Positions 1-5,592 of a DNA stretch of 7,230 nt are shown in pieces. Each line of letters starts with the position of its first letter. Position 1 is the first letter of the stretch. The notes beneath the pieces are model-generated. The model saw nothing but the letters and a program-made list of their open reading frames with translations. It made no database searches and was not told where the DNA came from. Source of the stretch: Nitrospinota bacterium. GTDB taxonomy: Bacteria; Nitrospinota; Nitrospinia; UBA9942. Made by a program: the position numbers and the translations under genes. Where the stretch lies: positions 1 through 7,230 of the forward strand of contig JACQEW010000222.1 in assembly GCA_016200365.1 (NCBI GenBank). The letters run 5' to 3'.

Positions 1-47
1 GGTTAAGGAATCCAGTGGTTGAGAAAATGGCAGCATAACAATGTTAC

Positions 48-716
48 TTAAAACCCTTGAGGGATAAAGCCTTTATGAGAATTTACAGAAAATACTTGAC
101 AGTACCCCTCTAAATCTTTGGTACCCTTAAGATATGGAATAAGATGTTTTATATATTTAGAATCCCCATTTGAATAAATATAAAAATTGACTGCAGTCTT
201 ACATACTGAACGGAATGCTTTTTCTCCACCAATTGTGGATTCAAAAGAAAGCTGGTTTTTTAAATATTTCTTTTCCAATTTTGCATATTTTAATGCCTTT
301 TCAACATCAAGCTGTGGATACTTTTTATTCAAGCCATTTAAAATTTTTTGAAATTCTTTTTTGTTTCTTGCAGCAATAGCTATTTTAGTTTTTTCTCCTT
401 CAATTCTTTCTTCAAAAACAGGTTTTGATATAATAGGTTTGCCACCTGGATATAATGAGTATTTTTCTCCAGTAGTAGTTAATTCTCCTTCTACTGGTTG
501 TGATTTTCCACGATCCCGTTTTACATTGATAAAATTAGAAAAAAAATTTAATTGACGAGCAAGTTCTGCATCTGTATCGCCACCGTATTCTGAATTACAT
601 TTTGAACATATTAATTTCTTAGATTTTAACCTTCCCCCACAAGCATTTAAAATAATATGCTCATCAGTCTCAAGTACTCTTGTAATCTCTAAATCACAAA
701 CGTAACATTTAGACAT
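48..716 (-). CDS. HNH-type zinc endonuclease-like protein, 222 aa
   Basis: Seen: the N-terminal ~50 residues hold a treble-clef HNH core: C4-x2-C7, then E19-H20 (the catalytic-histidine position), G27-G28, C37-x2-C40 followed directly by N41, and G45. The order CxxC, EH(I/V)I, GG, CxxCN, G is that of the HNH_5-like endonuclease group. The four cysteines would bind a structural zinc and H20 would be the general base. Residues ~55-222 are lysine-rich, mixed helix and strand, and I do not recognise them; they may give DNA specificity. No signal peptide or membrane segment is visible, so it is probably cytoplasmic. The ATG at 716 is supported by an AAAGG ribosome site four bases upstream. It lies 9 bases downstream of the stop of a minus-strand remnant, as in an operon. 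The DNA is AT-rich compared with lpxB, pyrF and nuoN. Inference: a nuclease from a mobile or defence locus. Substrate and partners are unknown. Confidence 0.8.
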   Translation of the reverse strand: MSKCYVCDLEITRVLETDEHIILNACGGRLKSKKLICSKCNSEYGGDTDAELARQLNFFSNFINVKRDRGKSQPVEGELTTTGEKYSLYPGGKPIISKPVFEERIEGEKTKIAIAARNKKEFQKILNGLNKKYPQLDVEKALKYAKLEKKYLKNQLSFESTIGGEKAFRSVCKTAVNFYIYSNGDSKYIKHLIPYLKGTKDLEGYCQVFSVNSHKGFIPQGF

Positions 717-725
717 TTTACCTTT

Positions 726-896
726 CTATATTTTGAAAATTAGCATCCTATCAATATAGCCACTATCCCTCCACGTTAGGACAACATTTACAATATCTTT
801 ATTTGATACCCTTCCGAATACAAGGAAATTAAGACATGAAAGTGCAGAAAAATAGAATTCCCTGTTTCCATAGTTTAAATTAGTTATTATTTTATT
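726..896 (-). pseudogene. C-terminal remnant of an unidentified minus-strand gene, 56 codons
   Basis: Seen: reading minus from 896 to a TAG at 728-726 gives 56 open codons with convincing protein character, including FYFSALSCLNFLVFG and ending VVLTWRDSGYIDRMLIFKI. There is no ATG, GTG or TTG in this frame except a methionine six codons from the end, so it cannot be a complete gene as it stands. In another frame just upstream, an ATG at 937 opens 16 codons (MRNLRLREYRRCGKIK) that stop at 887 in an A/T-rich run. One frameshift in that run would join the two into a protein of about 70 aa. The stop lies 9 bases before the HNH start, within the spacing of co-transcribed genes. I do not recognise the family. 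Apart from this remnant and the divergent promoter near 975, the gap 717-1058 shows nothing I can support. Confidence 0.4.
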
Positions 897-971
897 TTAC
901 CACATCTTCTGTATTCTCTTAATCTTAGATTTCTCATTCTATCCAGTTATTTTAAATTGACCTCTCTTTTT

Positions 972-980
972 TGCTATAAT
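972..980 (+). promoter_or_regulatory. Extended -10 promoter for the helical/nuclease genes
   Basis: Seen: TGC-TATAAT, a perfect -10 hexamer (975-980) preceded by the TGN extended -10 element. The -35 is weak: TTAAAT at 952-957 is 17 bases upstream, while the better-looking TTGACC at 957-962 is only 12 bases away. Extended -10 promoters can work without a good -35. The start of transcription would fall near 987, giving a leader of about 70 bases before the ATG at 1059. It overlaps no gene on this strand. Confidence 0.5.
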
Positions 981-1058
981 AGATTTTCCACTAAGTTGAT
1001 ATATTTTTTAAGCAAAAATTAATCCACTACTATAGAATATTGATAGGTGTTAAGAAAT

Positions 1059-1667
1059 ATGGAAAAACTGGATGGAAAGGAATTAAAGTTAAAATATTTA
1101 AATGAAAGGAAAGGTAATGAAGAACATGCCATTCAATTTGTAGAACAGATTGATAAATTATGGGCAATCCCTTATCTTATAGGTCAATATCACGCTTTAA
1201 TGACTCTAACAAATGACTATCCCTCAAATATTGCTCATCTAAACAACAGAATGTGGGCAATTGAACATGTCCTTTGTATAATAGCAAAATATGGTAGTGA
1301 AAATGCAGGTAGACAATCATCAAGCATTATTGATTCATTTTTAGATGCTACTGATGGATATCTTTCCGCAGCAATGCATGAACAGAATACTGAATATTGT
1401 GAGGGAAGTCTCTTTCCTGATGGTAAATTAAGATATGAGTTTATGATGCATAAAGATAAAGACTTTCAGGTATACAGGGAATATGTTATGAGACTTTTTG
1501 AATATAACCATAGAGAGTCAATACTTCCTAAAGATGATGTGCTTAAAATCTTTAAAAACGAGTTCGCTGCATTAGATGAACTGGTAGCAAAATGCGCCGG
1601 AAATACTGTTGAACAGATTGTTGAGTTTGTAGATAGATATGTCTTTGCTCAAATTGAAAGATTTTAA
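1059..1667 (+). CDS. Unknown helical protein, 202 aa; probably the N-terminal part of an interrupted nuclease gene
   Basis: I do not recognise a family. Seen: a largely helical, charged soluble protein with no signal peptide or membrane segment. It has an aromatic-rich helix around LWAIPYLIGQYHAL, a tryptophan/histidine segment (NRMWAIEHVL), and a C-terminal helical stretch ending VDRYVFAQIERF. The ATG at 1059 is preferred over an in-frame GTG at 1047 because AGGTG at 1045-1049 sits nine bases before the ATG, while nothing like a ribosome site precedes the GTG. It ends at TAA 1665-1667. The same frame then continues open through 1668-1781 into the PD-(D/E)XK protein, so this is probably the N-terminal domain of a 590-aa protein. 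An A-to-T change in a lysine codon (AAA to TAA, in TTT-TAA-AAA-CTA) would explain the stop. If the stop is real, this is a free 202-aa partner of the nuclease. Confidence 0.7.
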   Translation: MEKLDGKELKLKYLNERKGNEEHAIQFVEQIDKLWAIPYLIGQYHALMTLTNDYPSNIAHLNNRMWAIEHVLCIIAKYGSENAGRQSSSIIDSFLDATDGYLSAAMHEQNTEYCEGSLFPDGKLRYEFMMHKDKDFQVYREYVMRLFEYNHRESILPKDDVLKIFKNEFAALDELVAKCAGNTVEQIVEFVDRYVFAQIERF

Positions 1668-1781
1668 AAACTATCTTCAGATTTTCAATTTAAAGATTTT
1701 AACTGGGACATTTCAACATTTAAGTGGACAGAGAATGACTTAAAAGAAATCTCTCCGTCAGGGTTTAATCTTCATCATTTT
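1668..1781 (+). other. Open in-frame bridge between the helical and nuclease reading frames
   Basis: Seen: 38 codons with no stop, in the same frame as both flanking reading frames. The translation looks like protein (SSDFQFKDFNWDISTFKW, then TENDLKEISPSGFNLHHF) and is rich in F, W and D. It holds no ATG, GTG or TTG codon in frame. No ribosome site precedes the ATG at 1782. This is coding-like sequence that neither separate gene accounts for, which argues that 1059-2831 was, or still is, one gene. Confidence 0.7.
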
Positions 1782-2831
1782 ATGGAATCTTTCACTTTTA
1801 ATCCAGATAATTTCAGAGTTCAAGAGGTAGTAGCCTCATATTTAAGAAATGCTCCGTTTATAAAAGGTGGTGAAACAGTTTGGTATATAAGCCCTGAAAT
1901 CTTTATTACCTCATTATCTGTAATGACTCGTGAAATCCTTAAGGATAACAAAAACAAGCTTTATCCACAGCACCAGTTAGATGATTTAAAAGAGAGACAA
2001 TTTTTAAATTCGATTCTTAATATGCTTGGTTCTTATGGATATAGACCATTATTGAGTAAAAGAAAGTTTTTAAATGATGAAATTGACCTGTTTTTAGAAG
2101 GTTACAATGGAAGGTATTTATGTGTTGAGGCTAAAGCTACACGACCACATTTATCTCTTTTATTTGATTATAGTTATAAAAAATTTAAGAAAGAATTAAG
2201 TAATATAAATGAAGACTTAAGACAACTTGAAAGATTATCGAAATTCATTAATTCAAAGGCAGGGAAAGAAAAGCTGGGCTTAAGAGAAAAAGATAGTATT
2301 CGTATTATTTCAATAACAAAGTATCCCATGGTAACCTCACATGTTTCTAATATATTTTGCTGCACGCTTTATGAACTTGAGGAGTTATTGAAACATAGAG
2401 TAGACTTATGTAGCGATAACTTATATCTTCCATCAAGACCACTGAATATTCCATCTGAAAAGTTACCATACGAACTTCAAGCTATCATTCCAGAAGGGCG
2501 TTTTCAAATATCCCAAGATGAAGAGTGCAAAGATGTTCAATATGCAGATGGGTGGATTTTATGGGATCGTAACGATCAAGGTTTCTTTGCTCAAAGATTA
2601 AATAATGGTAAATCTGCTTTAATAGTGTTTCATGAAAAGAGGGAGGCTATAAAATTTTGCCAGATGCATAATGACAGATACCGGATATTCCCACTGCATA
2701 AAAAAGATTTCTGGTGGACAAAACTCCTTAAAAAAGACCAAATCAGTCTATTTTTTGGGATAACTGTGGACGAAAATAAATTTATAGGGCAAACAATTGA
2801 ACCAGAGGACTTTTTTATAACAACAAGCTAA
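1782..2831 (+). CDS. PD-(D/E)XK nuclease-like protein, 349 aa; probable C-terminal part of an interrupted gene
   Basis: Seen (numbering from the ATG at 1782): a restriction-endonuclease-type motif with E71 in a helix (LKERQFLNSIL), then D102 in NDEIDLFLEG, then E116-A-K118 in GRYLCVEAKA. This is the helix, beta-hairpin, ExK layout of the PD-(D/E)XK fold, in which these acidic residues and the lysine bind metal and cleave DNA. All three key positions are intact. A charged, probably coiled helix follows (~128-165), then a C-terminal half of unknown role with many aromatics (DGWILWDRNDQGFFAQRL, KKDFWWTKLLKK). There is no ribosome site before the ATG at 1782, and coding character extends upstream in frame to the TAA at 1665, so the true N-terminus is probably at 1059. 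No membrane segment is seen. It could be a restriction or phage-defence effector, or a mobile-element nuclease. The fold call is fairly firm; the biological role is unknown. Confidence 0.75.
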   Translation: MESFTFNPDNFRVQEVVASYLRNAPFIKGGETVWYISPEIFITSLSVMTREILKDNKNKLYPQHQLDDLKERQFLNSILNMLGSYGYRPLLSKRKFLNDEIDLFLEGYNGRYLCVEAKATRPHLSLLFDYSYKKFKKELSNINEDLRQLERLSKFINSKAGKEKLGLREKDSIRIISITKYPMVTSHVSNIFCCTLYELEELLKHRVDLCSDNLYLPSRPLNIPSEKLPYELQAIIPEGRFQISQDEECKDVQYADGWILWDRNDQGFFAQRLNNGKSALIVFHEKREAIKFCQMHNDRYRIFPLHKKDFWWTKLLKKDQISLFFGITVDENKFIGQTIEPEDFFITTS

Positions 2832-2886
2832 AAATTGCATCCTATATATTTATTGATGCGCTTTTCTAATCTGTATTTCCAATTTT

Positions 2887-2913
2887 AAAAAAATATGCAT
2901 AAAAAAATATGCA
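2887..2913 (+). repeat. 13-bp direct repeat upstream of vapBC, possible operator
   Basis: Seen: AAAAAAATATGCA occurs at 2887-2899 and again at 2901-2913, identical and one base apart; the first copy runs into ATGCAT, itself a palindrome. The pair ends just before the predicted -35 of the toxin-antitoxin operon. Toxin-antitoxin operons are usually repressed by the antitoxin or the complex binding repeated sites at the promoter, so this is a reasonable operator candidate. The A-runs could also simply act as a curved upstream promoter element. Confidence 0.35.
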
Positions 2914-2915
2914 CC

Positions 2916-2944
2916 TTGATATTTTGTTTTCCCCTTGATAGACT
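2916..2944 (+). promoter_or_regulatory. Candidate promoter of vapBC
   Basis: Seen: TTGATA (2916-2921), a 17-base spacer, then TAGACT (2939-2944), which matches the -10 consensus at four of six positions. Transcription would start near 2951, just before the strong AAAGGAGGT ribosome site at 2955-2963. The leader would be very short, as is common in toxin-antitoxin operons. Confidence 0.4.
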
Positions 2945-2971
2945 TTAATAAATGAAAGGAGGTATAAATAT

Positions 2972-3145
2972 ATGGCAAGAACTCTTACAAAAATAGCAGG
3001 ACAACCTCATGTGAGCATGAAGTTTTACCGCTATCTGAAAAAATATGGTCATTCAAATATCACTTTGAAGGATGTTCAAAAAAGTCTATCTGACATTGGT
3101 ATTTCTCTTTCCAAAAGGATCATCGAGGAGAGGGAGAAGCGATAG
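2972..3145 (+). CDS. vapB: VapB-like antitoxin, 57 aa
   Basis: Seen: a 57-codon gene with a near-perfect ribosome site (AAAGGAGGT, 2955-2963) eight bases before its ATG, ending three bases before the PIN toxin start. The protein is small and basic. Its C-terminal half (TLKDVQKSLSDIGISLSK, then IIEEREKR) looks like the short antitoxins in which a 'V-x-K-x-LS' helix and a charged 'I-I-x-E-R-E' tail pair with PIN toxins. I see no clear AbrB or ribbon-helix-helix signature in the N-terminal part, so the DNA-binding mode is open. Role, by family and position: it binds and blocks the toxin and probably represses the operon through the upstream repeats. The order antitoxin then toxin and the tight spacing are standard for VapBC. 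Confidence in its reality is high; the subfamily is uncertain. Confidence 0.75.
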   Translation: MARTLTKIAGQPHVSMKFYRYLKKYGHSNITLKDVQKSLSDIGISLSKRIIEEREKR

Positions 3146-3148
3146 CTG

Positions 3149-3580
3149 ATGCCTTATTTTATAGACACAAGCGCACTTTTCAAAAGATACCAAACAGAGG
3201 AGGGGACAGATATTGTCTGTCAGATTCTTGAAGACCCCAGCCAGTCAGTCTTTATATCTTCTATAGCTATCATAGAAGTCATATCCAATCTGAAAAGATT
3301 ATTTGAGGTTGACAAAATTACCACAAAAGAGCAATTCCTACGGCAACGTTCTTTCTTTTATAAAGATATAAGCGAGCTTGATATTACAATCCTGGATGTC
3401 ACTGTTGAAGACATTATCAGGGCTGAAGGACTCATCATGGAAAGATATATGAAGCCCATTGACAGTATTCAACTGGCAATTGCTTTAAATCTTCGGCATA
3501 GTAATCTTATTTTTGTTTCATCTGACGAACGATTATGTAAAATTGCTGTTGAAGAAGGGCTTGAGATTCTAACGCCATAA
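3149..3580 (+). CDS. vapC: VapC-family PIN-domain ribonuclease toxin, 143 aa
   Basis: Seen: a complete PIN domain with the four acidic metal-binding residues in place: D6 in FIDTSALFKRY, E43 in SSIAIIEVISNL, D105 in KPIDSIQLAIAL and D126 in FVSSDERLCK. The C-terminal EGLEILTP is also typical. Length matches the family (130-150 aa). Known for the family: a Mg2+-dependent endoribonuclease that cuts tRNA or rRNA to arrest growth when freed from its antitoxin. It starts three bases after the antitoxin stop, so translation is probably coupled. The purine-rich AGGGAG about 12 bases before the ATG lies inside the antitoxin gene. The active site looks intact, so the toxin should be functional. lpxB starts 34 bases downstream on the same strand and could be co-transcribed with it. 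Confidence 0.93.
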   Translation: MPYFIDTSALFKRYQTEEGTDIVCQILEDPSQSVFISSIAIIEVISNLKRLFEVDKITTKEQFLRQRSFFYKDISELDITILDVTVEDIIRAEGLIMERYMKPIDSIQLAIALNLRHSNLIFVSSDERLCKIAVEEGLEILTP

Positions 3581-3614
3581 CTGGATATTATCCGACAACT
3601 TACAGATAGTAAGT

Positions 3615-4748
3615 ATGAACTATGAACTATTAATCATTACAGGTGAAGACTCTGGAGACCTCTATGGAGGCAATTTAGCGAAAGAGATACAGAGGCTCTA
3701 CCCCGATATTAAAATTTCAGGTGTTGGCGGGAAGCACATGAGGTCTGCCGGTGTTGATATATTTTGCGATGTATCCGATATTTCAGTAGTAGGTTTTTGG
3801 GAGGTTATAGAAAAATTAGGCTTAATTAGAAGGCTTTACAAGCAAATAGCAGAAAAATTGGATAGCGGAAATATTAAAGGTGTTGTTCTGATAGATTATC
3901 CGGGTTTTAATCTCAAAATAGCTGCTGCTGCTAAAAAGAGGGGCATACCTGTATTTTACTATATAAGCCCGCAGGTATGGGCTTGGAAGAAAGGCAGAGT
4001 AAAAACCATAAAAAAATGTGTTGATAAGATGATGGTAATTCTCCCCTTTGAGAAAGAGTTTTATCAGAGAGAGGGTTTTGATGTGGAATTTGTCGGTCAT
4101 CCATTGCTTGAGGTGATACCCCCTTCTCTTGACAAAGGTGAGATCTGTAGGGATTTAGGCATTGACGATAAGCAGCTCATCATTGGCGTATTACCGGGGA
4201 GCAGGAAAAAGGAGATAGTCTATATGCTTCCAACGATTTTAGAGGCGTCAAGTTTGATAAAAGAAAAATACCCCTCTGCTCAATTTTTGCTTCCTCTGTC
4301 GCCATCAATTAGTGTAGGGCAAGGCTTTAGCCTTGCTTCAGAATATTCCTATATCAAAGTTGCCAAAGGAAGAAATTATGATGTCATGAAGGCATCGGAT
4401 TTGCTAATAACAAAATCAGGAACTTCTACACTGGAGGCTGCAATCATAGAAACCCCCATGATAATCGTTTATAAAACCTCTGCCCTCTCCTTTTATCTGG
4501 CAAAATCCCTTGTAAATGTCCAATTTGCAGGGCTTCCGAATCTCCTTGCAGGGAAGGAGATTGTCCCTGAGTTAATACAATCTAAGGCAAATGCAAAAGA
4601 CATTGCCGAAAAAACAATATATTATTTAGAAAACAGGGATGAACTTTACAAAATGAGAGAAGAATTAAAGAAGATTAAATATTCCCTCGGCGAACCCGGT
4701 GCATCAAAAAGGGCAGCAAGGATAATAATTGATTATTTATCCTTTTAG
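3615..4748 (+). CDS. lpxB: Lipid-A-disaccharide synthase LpxB, 377 aa
   Basis: Family GT19 glycosyltransferase. It joins UDP-2,3-diacylglucosamine to lipid X to make the lipid A disaccharide, acting at the inner face of the cytoplasmic membrane. Seen: N-terminal GEDSGDLYGGNL (10-21), D94 in IDYPGFNL (the position of the catalytic aspartate), YYISPQVWAW (115-124), FVGHPL (159-164), the nucleotide-site LPGSRKKEI (193-201), and the donor-site motif SGTSTLE (268-274). Length matches the family (about 380), so the gene is complete. The ATG at 3615 lies in a tandem ATGAACT-ATGAACT and has only a weak ribosome site. Residues ~234-242 are encoded by a perfect 8-bp palindrome, apparently a dispersed repeat in a variable loop. 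The last 12 bases overlap the convergent pyrF. The usual lpx neighbours are absent and the gene lies behind the vapBC module. Confidence 0.97.
   Translation: MNYELLIITGEDSGDLYGGNLAKEIQRLYPDIKISGVGGKHMRSAGVDIFCDVSDISVVGFWEVIEKLGLIRRLYKQIAEKLDSGNIKGVVLIDYPGFNLKIAAAAKKRGIPVFYYISPQVWAWKKGRVKTIKKCVDKMMVILPFEKEFYQREGFDVEFVGHPLLEVIPPSLDKGEICRDLGIDDKQLIIGVLPGSRKKEIVYMLPTILEASSLIKEKYPSAQFLLPLSPSISVGQGFSLASEYSYIKVAKGRNYDVMKASDLLITKSGTSTLEAAIIETPMIIVYKTSALSFYLAKSLVNVQFAGLPNLLAGKEIVPELIQSKANAKDIAEKTIYYLENRDELYKMREELKKIKYSLGEPGASKRAARIIIDYLSF
4319..4336 (+). repeat. Perfect 8-bp palindrome inside lpxB
   Basis: Seen: GCAAGGCT-TT-AGCCTTGC, both arms perfect with a two-base loop. It encodes the GQGFSLA stretch at LpxB residues 235-241, between a conserved strand (FLLPL) and the IKVAKGRNYDVM block, and does not disturb the frame. 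From memory rather than a search, palindromes of this GCAAGGCT..AGCCTTGC type recur in some environmental genomes. It is probably a small dispersed element that was absorbed into a loop. Confidence 0.6.
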
Positions 4749-5573
4749 TGTCACTTCTATCTCCTCTGCGATTCTTTTTGCTGCATCTACAGGGTCTTTT
4801 GCTGTTCTTATAGGTCTGCCTACAACGATATAATCGGCGCCTGCTTTTATTGCATCGGAGGGTGTGGTGATTCTCTGCTGGTCATCATTTTTAATAACAG
4901 ACCAAGAAGGTCTTATGCCAGGAGTTACAATAATAAAATCTTTTCCAAATTCTTTTCTTACAAAAGAAGCCTCTTGTCCTGAACAGACAACGCCTGAACA
5001 GCCGGCAGATTTTGCAATCCTTGCCCTGTGAAGGACAAGTTTTAAAGGGTCTTGCAGCTCTTCCCTAAACCCCATTTCTTTTAAACTTTCCCTCGATAGA
5101 CTTGTCAGCACTGTAATTGCCAACACCTTTGTAAATCCCCCCTCGCCCCCCTTTACTAAAGTGGGGATGGGGGGGGGTGCTGCGGCTTCTACCACAGTCT
5201 CCAGCAGTCTCCCCCCCTCATCACAATGAACAGTAACAAACTCTGCACCAAGGGCGTTTGCCGATTTCATCGCCCCTTTCACAGTTTCAGGGATGTCATG
5301 GAATTTTAAATCTAAAAATATCTTTGACCTTCCCCCCTCACCCGCCACCCTCACCCCAACCCTCTCCCATAGGGAGAGGGAGAGAGGGGCAAGGGGAGAG
5401 GGGGTGCAGGCATCTGATATGGCATTCAATACACCAGGACCCTCTCTTACAAAAAGCTCCAGCCCTACTTTAAACAGTCCGACATGGTCTTTTAAAATCT
5501 CCACATATTTAAGGGCGGAATTAGAATCGGGAAAATCGAGGGGAAATATTATTCTATCCTTTGGCTCAAACAT
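4737..5573 (-). CDS. pyrF: Orotidine 5'-phosphate decarboxylase PyrF with two in-frame repeat inserts, 278 aa
   Basis: Catalyses the last step of UMP synthesis, decarboxylating OMP in the cytoplasm as a TIM-barrel dimer. Seen: D13 in FPLDFPD, K35 in FKVGLELF, the catalytic DLKFHDIPET (88-97), TVLTS (154-158), the phosphate-site TPGIRP (217-222), DDQQRITTP (230-238) and GADYIVVGRPI (245-255). All signature residues are present. The protein is about 40 aa longer than usual because of two inserts: residues 56-82 (S/L/G/R-rich) before the catalytic strand, and 133-147 (PPPIPTLVKGGEGGF) before TKVLAIT. Both are encoded by palindromic repeats, and removing them gives ~236 aa. Both lie in helix-to-strand loops, on the face of the barrel opposite the active site, so activity is probably kept. 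No ribosome site precedes the ATG; a TATAAT box lies five bases upstream. The 3' end overlaps lpxB by 12 bases. Confidence 0.97.
   Translation of the reverse strand: MFEPKDRIIFPLDFPDSNSALKYVEILKDHVGLFKVGLELFVREGPGVLNAISDACTPSPLAPLSLSLWERVGVRVAGEGGRSKIFLDLKFHDIPETVKGAMKSANALGAEFVTVHCDEGGRLLETVVEAAAPPPIPTLVKGGEGGFTKVLAITVLTSLSRESLKEMGFREELQDPLKLVLHRARIAKSAGCSGVVCSGQEASFVRKEFGKDFIIVTPGIRPSWSVIKNDDQQRITTPSDAIKAGADYIVVGRPIRTAKDPVDAAKRIAEEIEVTLKG
5133..5177 (-). repeat. In-frame C/G-rich inverted repeat in pyrF (insert 2)
   Basis: Seen on the plus strand: a C-rich arm ending CCCCCCTTTA, one base, then TAAAGTGGGGATGGGGG, an imperfect inverted repeat of about 18 bp per arm. It includes a run of nine G at 5169-5177. 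It encodes PyrF residues 133-147. The peptide (LVKGGEGG) resembles the one encoded by the nuoN insert at 7079-7168 (LKGGDKGE), and both repeats share the CTTT..AAAG core flanked by runs of C and G, so they look like one family. Confidence 0.7.
5328..5408 (-). repeat. In-frame palindromic repeat in pyrF (insert 1)
   Basis: Seen on the plus strand: CCCTCTCCC (5360-5368), loop ATA, GGGAGAGGG (5372-5380), a perfect 9-bp hairpin. It is flanked by CCCTCACCCCAA on the left and by AGAGAGGGGCAAGGGGAGAG on the right. From memory, this 'CCCTCACCCCAACCCTCTCCC' type is a widespread dispersed repeat in bacterial genomes. It spans 81 bases (27 codons) and encodes PyrF residues 56-82, so the frame is kept. 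The composition is quite unlike the AT-rich coding sequence around it. Confidence 0.8.
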
Positions 5574-5578
5574 AGGAA

Positions 5579-5584
5579 ATTATA
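5579..5584 (-). promoter_or_regulatory. Candidate -10 box of pyrF, possibly giving a leaderless mRNA
   Basis: Seen: a perfect TATAAT on the minus strand with only five bases (TTCCT) between it and the pyrF ATG, and no ribosome site in between. A start of transcription at normal distance would fall on or next to the A of the ATG. I see no clear -35 upstream, where the sequence is the C/T-rich arm of an inverted repeat. Alternatively pyrF is read through from nuoN with a non-canonical ribosome site. Confidence 0.35.
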
Positions 5585-5592
5585 AAAAGCAT

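Noticed and set aside
361..555. Plus-strand open frame inside the HNH gene
   Set aside because: It is antisense to the HNH gene, short, and has no supporting start signal.
957..980. TTGACC as the -35 partner of the TATAAT at 975
   Set aside because: The spacer is only 12 bases. The extended -10 (TGC before TATAAT) is a better explanation.
1003..1017. TTTTT..AAAAA hairpin in the leader of the helical protein gene
   Set aside because: It is only A-T pairs in an AT-rich stretch and expected by chance.
1047..1058. GTG at 1047 as the start of the helical protein gene
   Set aside because: No ribosome site precedes it. The GTG overlaps the AGGTG that best serves as the ribosome site for the ATG at 1059.
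2837..2865. Possible terminator after the nuclease gene
   Set aside because: The stem is only five base pairs (GCATC/GATGC) with a 13-base loop, followed by four T. Too weak to call.
2887..2913. Two-copy repeat as a minimal CRISPR array
   Set aside because: The units are 13 bp with a one-base gap, so there are no spacers, and no cas genes are nearby.
3822..4100. Minus-strand open frame inside lpxB
   Set aside because: It is antisense to conserved LpxB motifs, with no ribosome site or recognisable features.
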